A stretch of DNA of 64,000 nt from Shuttleworthella satelles DSM 14600 (GTDB lineage: Bacteria > Bacillota > Clostridia > Lachnospirales > Lachnospiraceae), in NCBI RefSeq assembly GCF_000160115.1, contig NZ_GG665866.1, positions 980,825-1,044,824 on the forward strand, in the 5' to 3' direction. Shown in pieces: positions 55,640 through 64,000 of the stretch. The notes beneath the pieces were generated by a model. That model worked only from the letters and a program-made list of their open reading frames with translations. It was not told the DNA's origin and ran no database searches. How positions within the stretch are numbered: the stretch's first letter is position 1; the number at the start of each line of letters is the position of its first letter. The position numbers were made by a program, and so were the translations under genes.

Positions 55640-57571
55640 ATGATCCTTTCCTGTCAGAATCTCTCCAAGTCCTTCGGAGAGGAAGTTATCCTGGACAGAG
55701 TCTCCTTTCAGATGGAAGCCGGAGAAAAATACGCGATCGTGGGCCCGAACGGCTGCGGCAAGTCGACTCTGCTCAAAATTATCGTCGGCCAGATGTCCGC
55801 GGACGGTGGAAATGTCACCTTTGCCAGAGAGGCAAGTCTTGGCTATCTGGCCCAGTATCAGAAGGACTCCCTGGAGGGGAGCGTACTGGATATCGTTTTG
55901 GACTCCTGCCGCGAGCTGATTGAAGAGGAAGACAAATTAAGAGCGATGGAAGCCGGGATGTCCCGGCTGAAGGGAGAGGAGTTAAACCGACTCTTAGAGG
56001 ACTACCAGACGGCCTCCGAGTCCTTTGAGCGAAGGGGAGGGCTGACCTTTCGCTCCGAGGCGGCCGGCATTTTAAAGGGACTTGGCTTCGGCGAGGAGGA
56101 CTTTGACAAGAGACCGGATCAGTTATCCGGCGGGCAGCTGACAAGGGTATTTTTAGCCAGGCTGCTCCTCTTAAAACCTGATCTTCTGATTCTTGACGAG
56201 CCCATTAATCACCTGGATTTGACTTCCATTCAGTGGCTGGAGACCTTCCTCGTCAATTATCGGGGAGGGCTTTTGATTGTGGCCCATGACCGCTATTTTT
56301 TAAACCGGATTGCGGACCATGTGCTTGATCTGTCGAATCACTCCTGTCACTGTTACAGGGGGAATTACAGCTCTTTTGTCGCCCAGAGGGAACTGATCAT
56401 GGAAACCCGACGGCGGGAGTATGAGAGACAGCAGAAGGCGATTGAGCATCAGGAAGCTGTGATCGATAAGCTCAAACAGTTTAATCGGGAGAAATCGATC
56501 CGACGGGCGGAGAGTCGGCAGAAGGCCCTGGATAAGATGGAGACGGTGCAAGAGCCCCTGGAGGAAAGGCATGCGATGCGACTGGAGCTTGCGCCCGAGG
56601 AAGAATCCGGCAAAGACGTCCTTGAAATCGAGAACCTGTCTATGGGCTTTGGGGATCAGGAGCTCTTTTGCGGGCTGAACCTCTTGCTTCGGCGAGGGGA
56701 GCGGCTGGCGATACTGGGAGACAACGGCAGCGGCAAGACGACTCTGCTTAAGATCATCAACCAAAAGCTCACGGCCAGAACCGGACGGATCCGGCTCGGA
56801 GCCAGGGTCTTCATCGGTTATTATGATCAGGCGCAGCAGGAGCTGGATGATACCAAGACTCTCTTTGATGAGATGTCGGACGCCTATCCCGGTCTGACCA
56901 ACACCAGAATTCGAAATGTGCTCGCCGCCTTCCTCTTTACAGGAGACCAGGTCTACAAGAAGATTTCCTCTCTCTCCGGCGGGGAGCGGGGCCGCCTGTC
57001 ACTGGCGAAACTGATGCTGTCCGGGGCCAATTTTCTGATTTTAGACGAGCCGACCAATCACCTGGATATGGAGTCCAAGGATATCTTAGAGCGGGCTTTA
57101 AACGCCTATCAGGGAACCCTTCTCTATGTCTCCCATGACCGCTACTTTGTCAACCGTACGGCGAGCCGAATCCTGGAGCTGGAAGAGGGGCATTTCACAG
57201 AGTATCTAGGCAATTATGATTACTTTCTGGCCAAGAAGCAGGAGCTGCAGGGAGAGAATCACAGCGACCGCGGGCAGGCAGATTCTTCCGCTGACGATTC
57301 CGGGGACAGCGCTAAGGAGGGTGGCAGGTCAGATTGGACCGAGCAGAAGAAGCTGGCCGCCGCCCGGCGAAAGCTGGAAAATTCCAGGGCCAAATTGGAG
57401 GAGGAGATCTCCGGCAAGGAGGAGCGGGTGATAGAGATCATGCGGCTCTTTGAGGATCCGGACATCGCGTGCAACTCCGCCAGACTCAATGAGCTCTCTG
57501 CTGAGCAGGAGAGACTTCAGAATCAGATCGACAGCCTCTATGAGGCCTGGGCCTCCTTAGATGAGGATTGA
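55640..57571 (+). CDS. ABC-F family ATPase
   Basis: The protein has two ATP-binding cassettes and no membrane part: Walker A GPNGCGKST and GDNGSGKTT, signatures LSGGQLTRVF and LSGGERGRLS, and Walker B ILDEPINHLD and ILDEPTNHLD. The linker (YERQQKAIEHQEAV...KSIRRAES) and a C-terminal coiled coil identify a ribosome-associated ABC-F of the YdiF/Uup type. The length is 643. The first Walker B has INHLD, not TNHLD. Resistance or translational-rescue function cannot be told apart from sequence. It overlaps no neighbour; rex begins 11 bases later. Confidence 0.93.
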   Translation: MILSCQNLSKSFGEEVILDRVSFQMEAGEKYAIVGPNGCGKSTLLKIIVGQMSADGGNVTFAREASLGYLAQYQKDSLEGSVLDIVLDSCRELIEEEDKLRAMEAGMSRLKGEELNRLLEDYQTASESFERRGGLTFRSEAAGILKGLGFGEEDFDKRPDQLSGGQLTRVFLARLLLLKPDLLILDEPINHLDLTSIQWLETFLVNYRGGLLIVAHDRYFLNRIADHVLDLSNHSCHCYRGNYSSFVAQRELIMETRRREYERQQKAIEHQEAVIDKLKQFNREKSIRRAESRQKALDKMETVQEPLEERHAMRLELAPEEESGKDVLEIENLSMGFGDQELFCGLNLLLRRGERLAILGDNGSGKTTLLKIINQKLTARTGRIRLGARVFIGYYDQAQQELDDTKTLFDEMSDAYPGLTNTRIRNVLAAFLFTGDQVYKKISSLSGGERGRLSLAKLMLSGANFLILDEPTNHLDMESKDILERALNAYQGTLLYVSHDRYFVNRTASRILELEEGHFTEYLGNYDYFLAKKQELQGENHSDRGQADSSADDSGDSAKEGGRSDWTEQKKLAAARRKLENSRAKLEEEISGKEERVIEIMRLFEDPDIACNSARLNELSAEQERLQNQIDSLYEAWASLDED

Positions 57572-57582
57572 GAGGAAGAAGA

Positions 57583-58224
57583 ATGGAGAAGAAGACGATT
57601 TCCCCGGCGGTGATCCGCCGGCTTCCAAGATATTATCGCTATCTGGGGGAACTGCTGGATCAGGAGGTGGAGGGTATATCCTCCTATGAGCTCTCCAAGC
57701 GGATGCACTCAACGGCATCGCAGATCCGGCAGGATCTCAATAATTTTGATAACTTTGGTCATCTGGGTTACGGATATAATGTCAAGAATCTGCGCGACAA
57801 AATCGGAGAGATTCTTGGACTGGACCAGTCCCGCAATCTGATTGTGATCGGGGCAGGCCACCTCGGGCAGGCCATCGCCAACTATGCTCAATTCGAGCGC
57901 ATGGGCTTTACCCTGACCGGTCTCTTCGATATCAATCCCGACCTGGCGGGAAAAGAGGTGCGCGGCATTCCAATTCTGATGCTGGATGATTTAGACCGCT
58001 TTGCCCTGGAACACAGGGTGGACATTGCGGCCTTAACCATTCCCAAAAGTGCCGCGCAATCTGTCGCCAGGCGGCTGACAGGACTGGGCGTTCCCGCAAT
58101 CTGGAATTTTGCCCATGTGGATCTGGAGGTGGGAGAGAAGACGGTTGTGGAAAATGTCCACCTGTCCGATTCTCTCATGGAGCTCTCCTACAATCTGATG
58201 AGCCGCAGTCGAGATTCGAAATGA
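57583..58224 (+). CDS. rex: Redox-sensing transcriptional repressor Rex
   Basis: Rex represses fermentation and respiration genes when NADH/NAD is low. The N-terminal winged helix includes STASQIRQDLNNFDNFG, and the Rossmann loop is VIGAGHLGQAIANYA. The length is 213 residues from the ATG at 57583; an earlier in-frame codon overlaps the previous gene's end. I looked for TTGTTAA-N4-TTAACAA operators before the genes in this window and found none by eye. Confidence 0.95.
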   Translation: MEKKTISPAVIRRLPRYYRYLGELLDQEVEGISSYELSKRMHSTASQIRQDLNNFDNFGHLGYGYNVKNLRDKIGEILGLDQSRNLIVIGAGHLGQAIANYAQFERMGFTLTGLFDINPDLAGKEVRGIPILMLDDLDRFALEHRVDIAALTIPKSAAQSVARRLTGLGVPAIWNFAHVDLEVGEKTVVENVHLSDSLMELSYNLMSRSRDSK

Positions 58225-58250
58225 GCAAGTAAGGGGTGAAAATAGGCGAC

Positions 58251-59765
58251 ATGAAGAGAATATATACGGTCAGTCAGGCCAGAGAAGCCGATGTCAGAAC
58301 CAGTCAATTGCATAAAATCCCCGGGCTTGTTCTGATGGAGCGGGCTGCCCTGTCAGTTTCGGACTACATTGAGGACAAATACGCAAAGCGGACGCGTATT
58401 TTATGTCTGGCGGGGACAGGAAACAATGGGGGAGACGCCATGGCTCTCTGCCGCATTCTCTTTGTCAGGGGCTTTGATGTCAGCTACTGCCTCCTGGGGC
58501 CGGAGTCCAGGCTGAGTGAGTCGGCGAAGATCCAGTACCAGTCCCTGCTCAGCTACGGTCTGTCTTCTCTGGCTGTCGAAGAGACTGATTTTAAGAGCTT
58601 TGACCTGATTGTCGACGGAATTTTTGGAATCGGTCTCTCCAGGGATATTCAACATCCTCTTGCCGAGCTGATCGGGGAGGTCAACGCATCGGGCAGGCCG
58701 GTAATCGCCATGGACATTCCATCCGGTCTAAACGCGGACACAGGCGCTGTTATGGGAGCCTGCATCCGGGCGAGCGAGACCTTCAGCTTTCAGTTTTTAA
58801 AGCCCGGGATTCTGCTGGGGCAGGGAAGAAGCGTTTGCGGACAGGTGCATCTGCCCGAGATCGGCATCGACGCGATTGAGACAGGCGCCACCCTTCCCGT
58901 TTGTCTGGCTCTGGAGAGAGAAGATCTGGATGGATTTCTTACTGACAGGGACGCGACCGGAAACAAGGGAAGCTTCGGCAAGGTTTTGGTCGTCGCCGGA
59001 TCAGAGGAGATCTGCGGCGCCGCGGTCCTGTCCTCTCAGGCGGCCCTGCTCTCAGGAGCCGGGATGGTTCGCGTATATACGCATGAGAAGAACCGGACAG
59101 TGATTGGAACCGCCTTTCCGGAGGCCCTGATCACGACCTATGGGAATTCGTGGAGCAAAGACGAGATCAAAGAGGCTATGGATTGGGCCGACAGTATTTT
59201 GATTGGGCCGGGGATAGGAAGGTCCGATCAGGCGCGGGAAATGCTCGACTTCGTCCTGTCCGACCCGGCGCTTCCCGCGGTAATCGATGCCGATGCCTTA
59301 AATCTGCTCTCTGAGGAGCCCAACAGCCTCTTAAAGCCCCATGGCAAGTGGATTCTGACCCCACATATGGGGGAGATGGCCCGGCTGACCGGGAAAGGCA
59401 TTTCATGGCTCAAAGAGCACGCGCTGGAAGCGGCGGAGACATTTGCCCGAGATTACCAGGTCGATCTGATTCTCAAGGACGCGACAACAGTCACTGCCCT
59501 TCCCTGCGGAAGGACCTATCTCAACAGCAGCGGAAACAGCGGCATGGCGACGGCCGGAAGCGGTGACGTTTTAGCCGGCTTATGCGCCGGCTATCTGGCT
59601 CAGAAGATAAATCCTGAGGAGGTCGCCGCATACGCCGTCTTCATCCATGGTATGGCCGGGGATCTGGCTGCAGCCAAAAAGGGAAAAGGGGCCATGATCG
59701 CCGGAGATATATTGGAGGCTTTGCCCCAGATCACAAGGGATGGCGGGGCAATAGTCGCAGTTTAA
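58251..59765 (+). CDS. nnr: Bifunctional NAD(P)H-hydrate epimerase / dehydratase
   Basis: The protein repairs hydrated NAD(P)H. The N-terminal epimerase (YjeF_N, about residues 1-215) has LAGTGNNGGDAMALCR and MDIPSGLNADTG; the C-terminal ADP-dependent dehydratase (about 230-500) has GSFGKVLVVAGS, ILTPHMGEMARL and ATAGSGDVLAGL. The length is 504 residues. The ATG at 58251 gives the family start MKRIYTVSQ; a GTG at 58236 with AAGGG is an alternative. It follows rex, a neighbour that also senses NADH. Confidence 0.93.
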   Translation: MKRIYTVSQAREADVRTSQLHKIPGLVLMERAALSVSDYIEDKYAKRTRILCLAGTGNNGGDAMALCRILFVRGFDVSYCLLGPESRLSESAKIQYQSLLSYGLSSLAVEETDFKSFDLIVDGIFGIGLSRDIQHPLAELIGEVNASGRPVIAMDIPSGLNADTGAVMGACIRASETFSFQFLKPGILLGQGRSVCGQVHLPEIGIDAIETGATLPVCLALEREDLDGFLTDRDATGNKGSFGKVLVVAGSEEICGAAVLSSQAALLSGAGMVRVYTHEKNRTVIGTAFPEALITTYGNSWSKDEIKEAMDWADSILIGPGIGRSDQAREMLDFVLSDPALPAVIDADALNLLSEEPNSLLKPHGKWILTPHMGEMARLTGKGISWLKEHALEAAETFARDYQVDLILKDATTVTALPCGRTYLNSSGNSGMATAGSGDVLAGLCAGYLAQKINPEEVAAYAVFIHGMAGDLAAAKKGKGAMIAGDILEALPQITRDGGAIVAV

Positions 59766-59779
59766 TAAAGAGGTTTTCT

Positions 59780-60943
59780 ATGGATCACAAGCGAGTTTGG
59801 ATGGATATTGATTTGGATGCCGTGCGGGCCAACGTGGACGCCATGTTTGATCGCATGCGGCCGGATTGCCGGATGATGGCTGTCGTAAAGGCAGACGCCT
59901 ACGGGCATGGGGCGCGGGAGATTGCCGCTCTTCTGGAGCCGGATCAGCGGGTCTTCGGCTATGCTGTCGCCACCGTGGACGAGGCCTATGAGCTGCGCCG
60001 CCATCAGATTTCAAAGCCGATTTTGATTCTGGGCTACAGCTTTCCGGAGGAATATCCGGCGATGGTTCGGCTGGGAATACGGCCAGCGATTTTTTCCTAT
60101 GAGTCAGCACTTGCTTTTGACCGGGCGGCTTCTCAGGCGGGGATGATTGCCCCTGTCCACATCAAGATCGATACAGGGATGAGCAGGATCGGCTTTCAGG
60201 TCGACGAGGAAGACCTGTCGCAGGCTGCCAGGATTGCGCAATTGAAGCATCTGAGAATGGAGGGGATTTTCACCCACTTTGCCAGGGCGGATGAGAAGGA
60301 CAAGAGCCATGCGTACGCGCAGGCAGACCTCTTTCAGCAGGCGATCGACCGGCTTGAGAGGGCCGGTGTGGAGTTTGAGATACGCCACTGCTCCAATTCC
60401 GCCTCAATTATGGAACTGCCCGAGCTGAATATGGATATGGTCCGGGCGGGCATCAGTCTGTACGGACTCTGGCCCTCAGAGGAGATGGATCCGAATTTTC
60501 CCCTGTCCGCGGCCATGTCCCTCGGATCTCATATTACGCATATCAAGACCCTGGGAGAGGGCAGGTGTATCTCCTATGGGGGGACCTATCAGGTCAAGGG
60601 AAAGGCAAAAATCGCGACCATTCCCGTCGGCTACGCGGATGGCTATGCCCGCGGCCTGTCGAACAGGGGATATGTGCTGATTCAGGGTAAAAGAGCTCCG
60701 ATTGTCGGCCGCATCTGCATGGATCAGTTTATGGTGGATGTCAGCGCCTTTGACCATATCGCCGTTGGAGAGAAAGTCACCCTGTTAGGCGAAGACGGGA
60801 AAGAGCGAATCAGCCTTGAAGAGCTGGGCCGCCTGTCCGGACGATTTAACTATGAGTTTGCCTGTCTGCTGGGGAATCGGAGAATTCCAAAGGTCTTTCA
60901 TCGAAAGGGTCAGGTGGTCTCTGTCCGTGAGGACTTGCGATAG
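59780..60943 (+). CDS. alr: Alanine racemase
   Basis: Alr makes D-alanine for peptidoglycan. The PLP lysine is in VVKADAYGHGA (near residue 38), and the second active-site tyrosine lies in GGTYQVKGKAKIATIPVGYADGY. The length is 387. It follows nnr by 14 bases and probably shares its transcript. Confidence 0.96.
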   Translation: MDHKRVWMDIDLDAVRANVDAMFDRMRPDCRMMAVVKADAYGHGAREIAALLEPDQRVFGYAVATVDEAYELRRHQISKPILILGYSFPEEYPAMVRLGIRPAIFSYESALAFDRAASQAGMIAPVHIKIDTGMSRIGFQVDEEDLSQAARIAQLKHLRMEGIFTHFARADEKDKSHAYAQADLFQQAIDRLERAGVEFEIRHCSNSASIMELPELNMDMVRAGISLYGLWPSEEMDPNFPLSAAMSLGSHITHIKTLGEGRCISYGGTYQVKGKAKIATIPVGYADGYARGLSNRGYVLIQGKRAPIVGRICMDQFMVDVSAFDHIAVGEKVTLLGEDGKERISLEELGRLSGRFNYEFACLLGNRRIPKVFHRKGQVVSVREDLR

Positions 60944-61068
60944 GACAGCTCCCGGCTCTTCCTGAAGTAAGTCGGAGGGCGATCCTTTTGGAGTAGACGG
61001 AGGGGAAATTCCAGGAGGATGTTCCTGAGATATTTGAACTGGGGATTTCAGCATTGAGAGGAGATCAA

Positions 61069-61941
61069 ATGGATCCGGATGAAAGCAGTAAAAACAAATT
61101 TTTCTCCCGTCTCTTTCACAGGGATGAAGCGTTAAGCGAGGACGAATTTGAGGAGGATCTGATCTCCAAGATCAGGGAGGGACATGAGCAGGGAGTTCTG
61201 TCCGCCCGTGAGGTGACGATGATTCGCAATATCTTTGCCTTTGCGGACAAGGACGTCAAGGATATCATGCAGCATCGGTCCAACATTGTCGCGATTGACG
61301 GAGAGAGTACCATGCAGGAGGCGGTGGAGCAGATGATTGAGAATCACTACTCCCGCTATCCGGTTTACATCAAAAATCTGGACAACATCATAGGTCTTGT
61401 CCACATCAAGGACACCCTGCGCTATGTCGCGGAAGGGCATGACATGTCGGTCAAGCTCCGCGATCTGGAGTATATGGTTCGCCGGGTGATCTTCGTTCCG
61501 CAGACGCACTCGATCGATACGCTTTTAGCGCAGATGCAGCACAGGAAGAATCACATGATCCTCGTGCAGGACGAGTACGGACAGACCTGCGGCCTGCTCT
61601 CCATGGAGGATGTCATTGAGGAAATCGTCGGCAATATTCAGGATGAATATGATGATGAAGATGAACTTGTCGCCAGACTGGGAGACGGAGCCTATATGAT
61701 GCAGGGGTCTACCCCCCTGGATACTGTGGCGGACACACTGGGCATCGACCTGTCAGATGAGGAAGCGGAGACTCTAAACGGCTTCCTCCTGGAAAAACTG
61801 GGACGGATTCCGCAGGACCATGAGTCCTTCGACGTCACAGCCAGGGGGTATCACTTTCATGTGATCGATGTGGAGCACATGGTGGCCCTTGGAGTCAGGA
61901 TCAGCAGGGAGGCCTCCCTTGAAGACGGGGCACCGGCGTGA
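61069..61941 (+). CDS. CorC/HlyC-type CBS-domain protein, soluble
   Basis: Two CBS domains (about residues 65-190; ANIV-type start DIMQHRSNIVAID, then MSMED-like LLSMEDVIEEIVGNI) are followed by a transporter-associated CorC_HlyC domain. There is no N-terminal DUF21 membrane part, so it resembles E. coli CorC/YbeX, linked to magnesium efflux or ribosome-related stress, rather than CNNM transporters. The length is 290 from the ATG at 61069 (AGAGGAG upstream). The 125 bp before it shows no clear promoter. Confidence 0.88.
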   Translation: MDPDESSKNKFFSRLFHRDEALSEDEFEEDLISKIREGHEQGVLSAREVTMIRNIFAFADKDVKDIMQHRSNIVAIDGESTMQEAVEQMIENHYSRYPVYIKNLDNIIGLVHIKDTLRYVAEGHDMSVKLRDLEYMVRRVIFVPQTHSIDTLLAQMQHRKNHMILVQDEYGQTCGLLSMEDVIEEIVGNIQDEYDDEDELVARLGDGAYMMQGSTPLDTVADTLGIDLSDEEAETLNGFLLEKLGRIPQDHESFDVTARGYHFHVIDVEHMVALGVRISREASLEDGAPA

Positions 61942-61947
61942 TAAAAT
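61919..61947 (+). promoter_or_regulatory. Candidate promoter for yebC
   Basis: TTGAAG lies inside the last codons of the CBS gene, and TAAAAT follows after 17 bp; the yebC start is 39 bp downstream. Confidence 0.6.
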
Positions 61948-61985
61948 AGATTGAAAATTTTATCTGGAAAGGGATATTTCAAACC

Positions 61986-62714
61986 ATGTCAGGACATTCA
62001 AAATTCGCCAATATCAAGCATAAAAAAGAGAAGAATGATGCGGCTAAGGGCAAGATATTTACGGTTATCGGACGTGAGATCGCGGTCGCTGTCAAGGAGG
62101 GGGGACCTGATCCGGGTAATAACAGCAAGCTGCGCGATGTCATCGCCAAGGCCAAGGCGAACAATGTTCCCAATGATACCATAGAACGCGGGATCAAGAA
62201 GGCTGCGGGAGACGCGGATTCCGTCAACTATATTCAGGCCACCTATGAGGGCTATGGCCCCAGCGGTACAGCTATTATTGTGCAGTGTCTGACCGACAAC
62301 AAGAATCGGACCGCGGCCGATGTCCGCAATGCCTTCAGCAAGGGACAGGGATCCGTCGGAACACCGGGCTGCGTCTCCTATATGTTCGACGAGAGAGGAC
62401 AGATTATTGTCGACAAGGAAGCGACGGATATGAGCGCCGACGACATCATGATGATGGCCCTTGACGCCGGCGCCGATGACGTGGAGGAAGAGGACGATTC
62501 TTTTGTGATCACAAGCTCTCCCGCGGATTTCTCGGCTGTCAGAGAGGCTCTGGAGAAAGAGGGACTTCCTATGGCAGATGCCTCTGTCACAATGGTTCCC
62601 CAGACATATGTACAGCTGACCTCTGAGGAGGACATCCGAAACATCAACCGGATCCTGGACCTGCTGGATGAGAGCGACGATGTGCAGGAGGTCTATCACA
62701 ACTGGGAAGAGTAA
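61986..62714 (+). CDS. yebC: YebC/PmpR family protein
   Basis: YebC-family proteins act as transcription regulators or as translation factors that relieve stalling at proline stretches. The start MSGHSKFANIKHKKEKNDA is the hallmark; VPNDTIERGIKKAAG and YEGYGPSGTAI follow. The length is 242. Its ribosome binding site is GGAAAGGG. A hairpin terminator lies about 95 bp after the stop. Confidence 0.95.
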   Translation: MSGHSKFANIKHKKEKNDAAKGKIFTVIGREIAVAVKEGGPDPGNNSKLRDVIAKAKANNVPNDTIERGIKKAAGDADSVNYIQATYEGYGPSGTAIIVQCLTDNKNRTAADVRNAFSKGQGSVGTPGCVSYMFDERGQIIVDKEATDMSADDIMMMALDAGADDVEEEDDSFVITSSPADFSAVREALEKEGLPMADASVTMVPQTYVQLTSEEDIRNINRILDLLDESDDVQEVYHNWEE

Positions 62715-62808
62715 GAGCCGATCATCCGAAGCTGCCGGATCTTTGCGAGGGACAAGGGGATATGCGCCTTGCGAATATCCCGCGATTATGAATCAGGAAA
62801 GAATGACA

Positions 62809-62842
62809 AAACCAGGAGGTCGGTCAGGTCTCCTGGTTTATT
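62809..62842 (+). terminator. Intrinsic terminator between yebC and ftsK
   Basis: AAACCAGGAG and CTCCTGGTTT form a 10 bp stem with an 11-base loop, followed by ATT. The T-run is short, so efficiency is uncertain. Confidence 0.6.
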
Positions 62843-62864
62843 CATAGGGAATGAACATCAGGGT

Positions 62865-64000
62865 ATGGCAAATCAGAAAAAAAAGCGAACAAGTGCATCG
62901 GCGAAGTCATCCGCCGGCAGGAAGAGGGCTGAAAAGAGGACTTCTGCGACAGGCAGAAAATCCTCTTCCCCTGTCCCAAAGAGCGATCTGTCCGAGATTA
63001 TCCTCTGGATTATGATCGCGCTTTCTGCGCTGATGTTCATCTCCTGTATCGGTGTGGGGGGAGTCTTCGGATCCTATCTGTCGACCTTCCTCTTTGGGAT
63101 TTTCGGGCTTGTGGCCTATGTATTCCCGATTTTTCTCCTTTTTTTGACATTCTTTCTTCTGGCGAATCCGGAGAATTCCTTCGCCTTAAAGAGGGGGCTG
63201 GGGCTGGGGCTGATTCTTCTGGATCTGGACATTGTCCTGGAATTGCTGCGCGAGGGTTCCTTCCCGTCCGGCGCGCTGGCCGCCATGCAGTATGCCAGAT
63301 CCTATCATACGGGCGGAGGCCTGATCGGGGGTTTTTTTACGGCCTATTCGGTCCGCTTTCTGGGGCTTGCGGGAGCCTATATCTTTGTCCTGCTTCTCCT
63401 GGTCATCTCCCTGATTCTCGTCACGGAGAAGTCCATCCTGGATAAGCTCCGCGAGGGACAGTCCCGCCTGTCTGTAAGGGCTGAGGACACAAGCAGGGAA
63501 TACCGGATTCGCAGGCAGATCCGTCTGGAGGAGAAGAAGACCAAGAGGGAAGAGCATCTGGCGGAGCTGGAAGCTCGCCAGACCCAGGCAATGGAAGAGG
63601 CTCAGGCGGCAAGAGAAGCCCGCAGACAGACCTCCAGGGACGCTATGCTCCATGATATGACGGTGACAGACAAGGGAACAGGAGACGGCCGATTCAGCCG
63701 CAAGGCAGAGGGGGTCGATTTCAAGAATGCCAGGGTGGATGCTCCCCAGGCCAATCAGGAGTTAAAGACCGATGAAGTCAGGGAAGTGCATATCAATATC
63801 TTTGATGAGAACGACCGGGCCCAGGTGGACCGCCTGTCGCTGACCTCGCAAGACGCTTTGTCCAAACAGCCTCTGACGATCCATGAGGAGGAAGACGAGT
63901 CCGCCTCCAATGAAGAGGTCATTTTCCATACATCCGGGGCATCCGCTGTCAAGATGGACCGGAGCTCTTCCCATACATCCAAGGCATCCGCTGCCAACAG
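62865..64000 (+). CDS. ftsK: DNA translocase FtsK/SpoIIIE, N-terminal part
   Basis: The open frame continues past the right edge. It encodes a basic N-terminus (MANQKKKRTSASAKSSAGRK), then four membrane segments (about 44-68, 72-100, 110-128, 152-187) and the start of a long charged, low-complexity linker, the layout of FtsK/SpoIIIE before the motor domain. An A8 run lies just after the start codon. The start codon has only a weak ribosome binding site (CAGGG). The motor and gamma domains lie outside the window, so the name rests on the N-terminal layout. Confidence 0.8.
   Translation, partial: MANQKKKRTSASAKSSAGRKRAEKRTSATGRKSSSPVPKSDLSEIILWIMIALSALMFISCIGVGGVFGSYLSTFLFGIFGLVAYVFPIFLLFLTFFLLANPENSFALKRGLGLGLILLDLDIVLELLREGSFPSGALAAMQYARSYHTGGGLIGGFFTAYSVRFLGLAGAYIFVLLLLVISLILVTEKSILDKLREGQSRLSVRAEDTSREYRIRRQIRLEEKKTKREEHLAELEARQTQAMEEAQAAREARRQTSRDAMLHDMTVTDKGTGDGRFSRKAEGVDFKNARVDAPQANQELKTDEVREVHINIFDENDRAQVDRLSLTSQDALSKQPLTIHEEEDESASNEEVIFHTSGASAVKMDRSSSHTSKASAAN

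Noticed and set aside
57583-58224. Rex operators in this window
   Set aside because: No TTGTTAA-N4-TTAACAA-like palindrome was seen in front of ackA, ilvA, icd or other genes.
62865-64000. ftsK as a truncated pseudogene
   Set aside because: The frame is open to the window edge; truncation is only by the window.

Overview
The window looks like a chromosomal segment of a Gram-positive Clostridia (Bacillota), most likely a Lachnospiraceae-type bacterium of moderate to high GC content. The basis is the gene order and gene types: ylxM-ffh, rpsP-KH-rimM-trmD ... rplS-lepB-rbgA-rnhB-yraN, yceD-rpmF-plsX-acpP-rnc-smc-ftsY, a DUF512 radical SAM gene next to der, a HrcA/CIRCE-controlled groESL, rex, and sigma-A promoters with 16-17 bp spacers. 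The family-level assignment is inference. No rRNA, tRNA or CRISPR array was recognised.

Layout. (1) 1-3.25 kb is an accessory scar. It holds the edge of an operon encoding a DUF4391-like protein (5'-truncated, with an in-frame TAG) translationally coupled to an unknown protein that leaves the window, then a 24-codon remnant of an IS1380-type transposase, then a complete IS150-group IS3-family element with an A7 frameshift site. (2) 3.4-6.1 kb: tmcAL (tRNA-Met cytidine acetate ligase) divergent from ackA, both using acetate. (3) 6.2-14.5 kb: a consensus promoter drives yceD-rpmF; then plsX-acpP-rnc-smc-ftsY. (4) 14.5-20 kb: ilvA, then ylxM-ffh-rpsP-khpA-rimM-trmD. (5) 20-24.7 kb: a large surface protein with four FMN-binding domains and a ferric-reductase-like membrane protein, sitting inside the otherwise conserved trmD-rplS junction. 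(6) 24.8-39.5 kb: rplS, two signal peptidases around rbgA, rnhB, yraN, pgeF, DUF512, der, plsY, gpsA, dut, parE, parC and a membrane protein. (7) 39.5-47.7 kb: groESL, degV, purA, leuS, an HD-domain protein and a SEC-C protein. (8) 47.7-52 kb on the minus strand: tyrA-aroA-pbuX-xpt. (9) 52.2-64 kb: a divergent EF-G paralogue, icd, an ABC-F protein, rex, nnr, alr, a CorC-like CBS protein, yebC and the start of ftsK.

Most of the window is housekeeping. SRP-dependent targeting (ftsY, ylxM, ffh) lies close to signal peptidases and ribosome-assembly genes. Phospholipid synthesis is represented by plsX, acpP, plsY and gpsA. The least ordinary parts are the four-FMN/ferric-reductase module inserted in a ribosomal operon, an FtsY with a C-terminal (not N-terminal) acidic repeat tail ending in a second basic-aromatic patch, a TrmD with an extra domain of about 187 residues, a duplicated leuS tail that differs only at silent positions and the stop codon, and the interrupted operon at the left edge.
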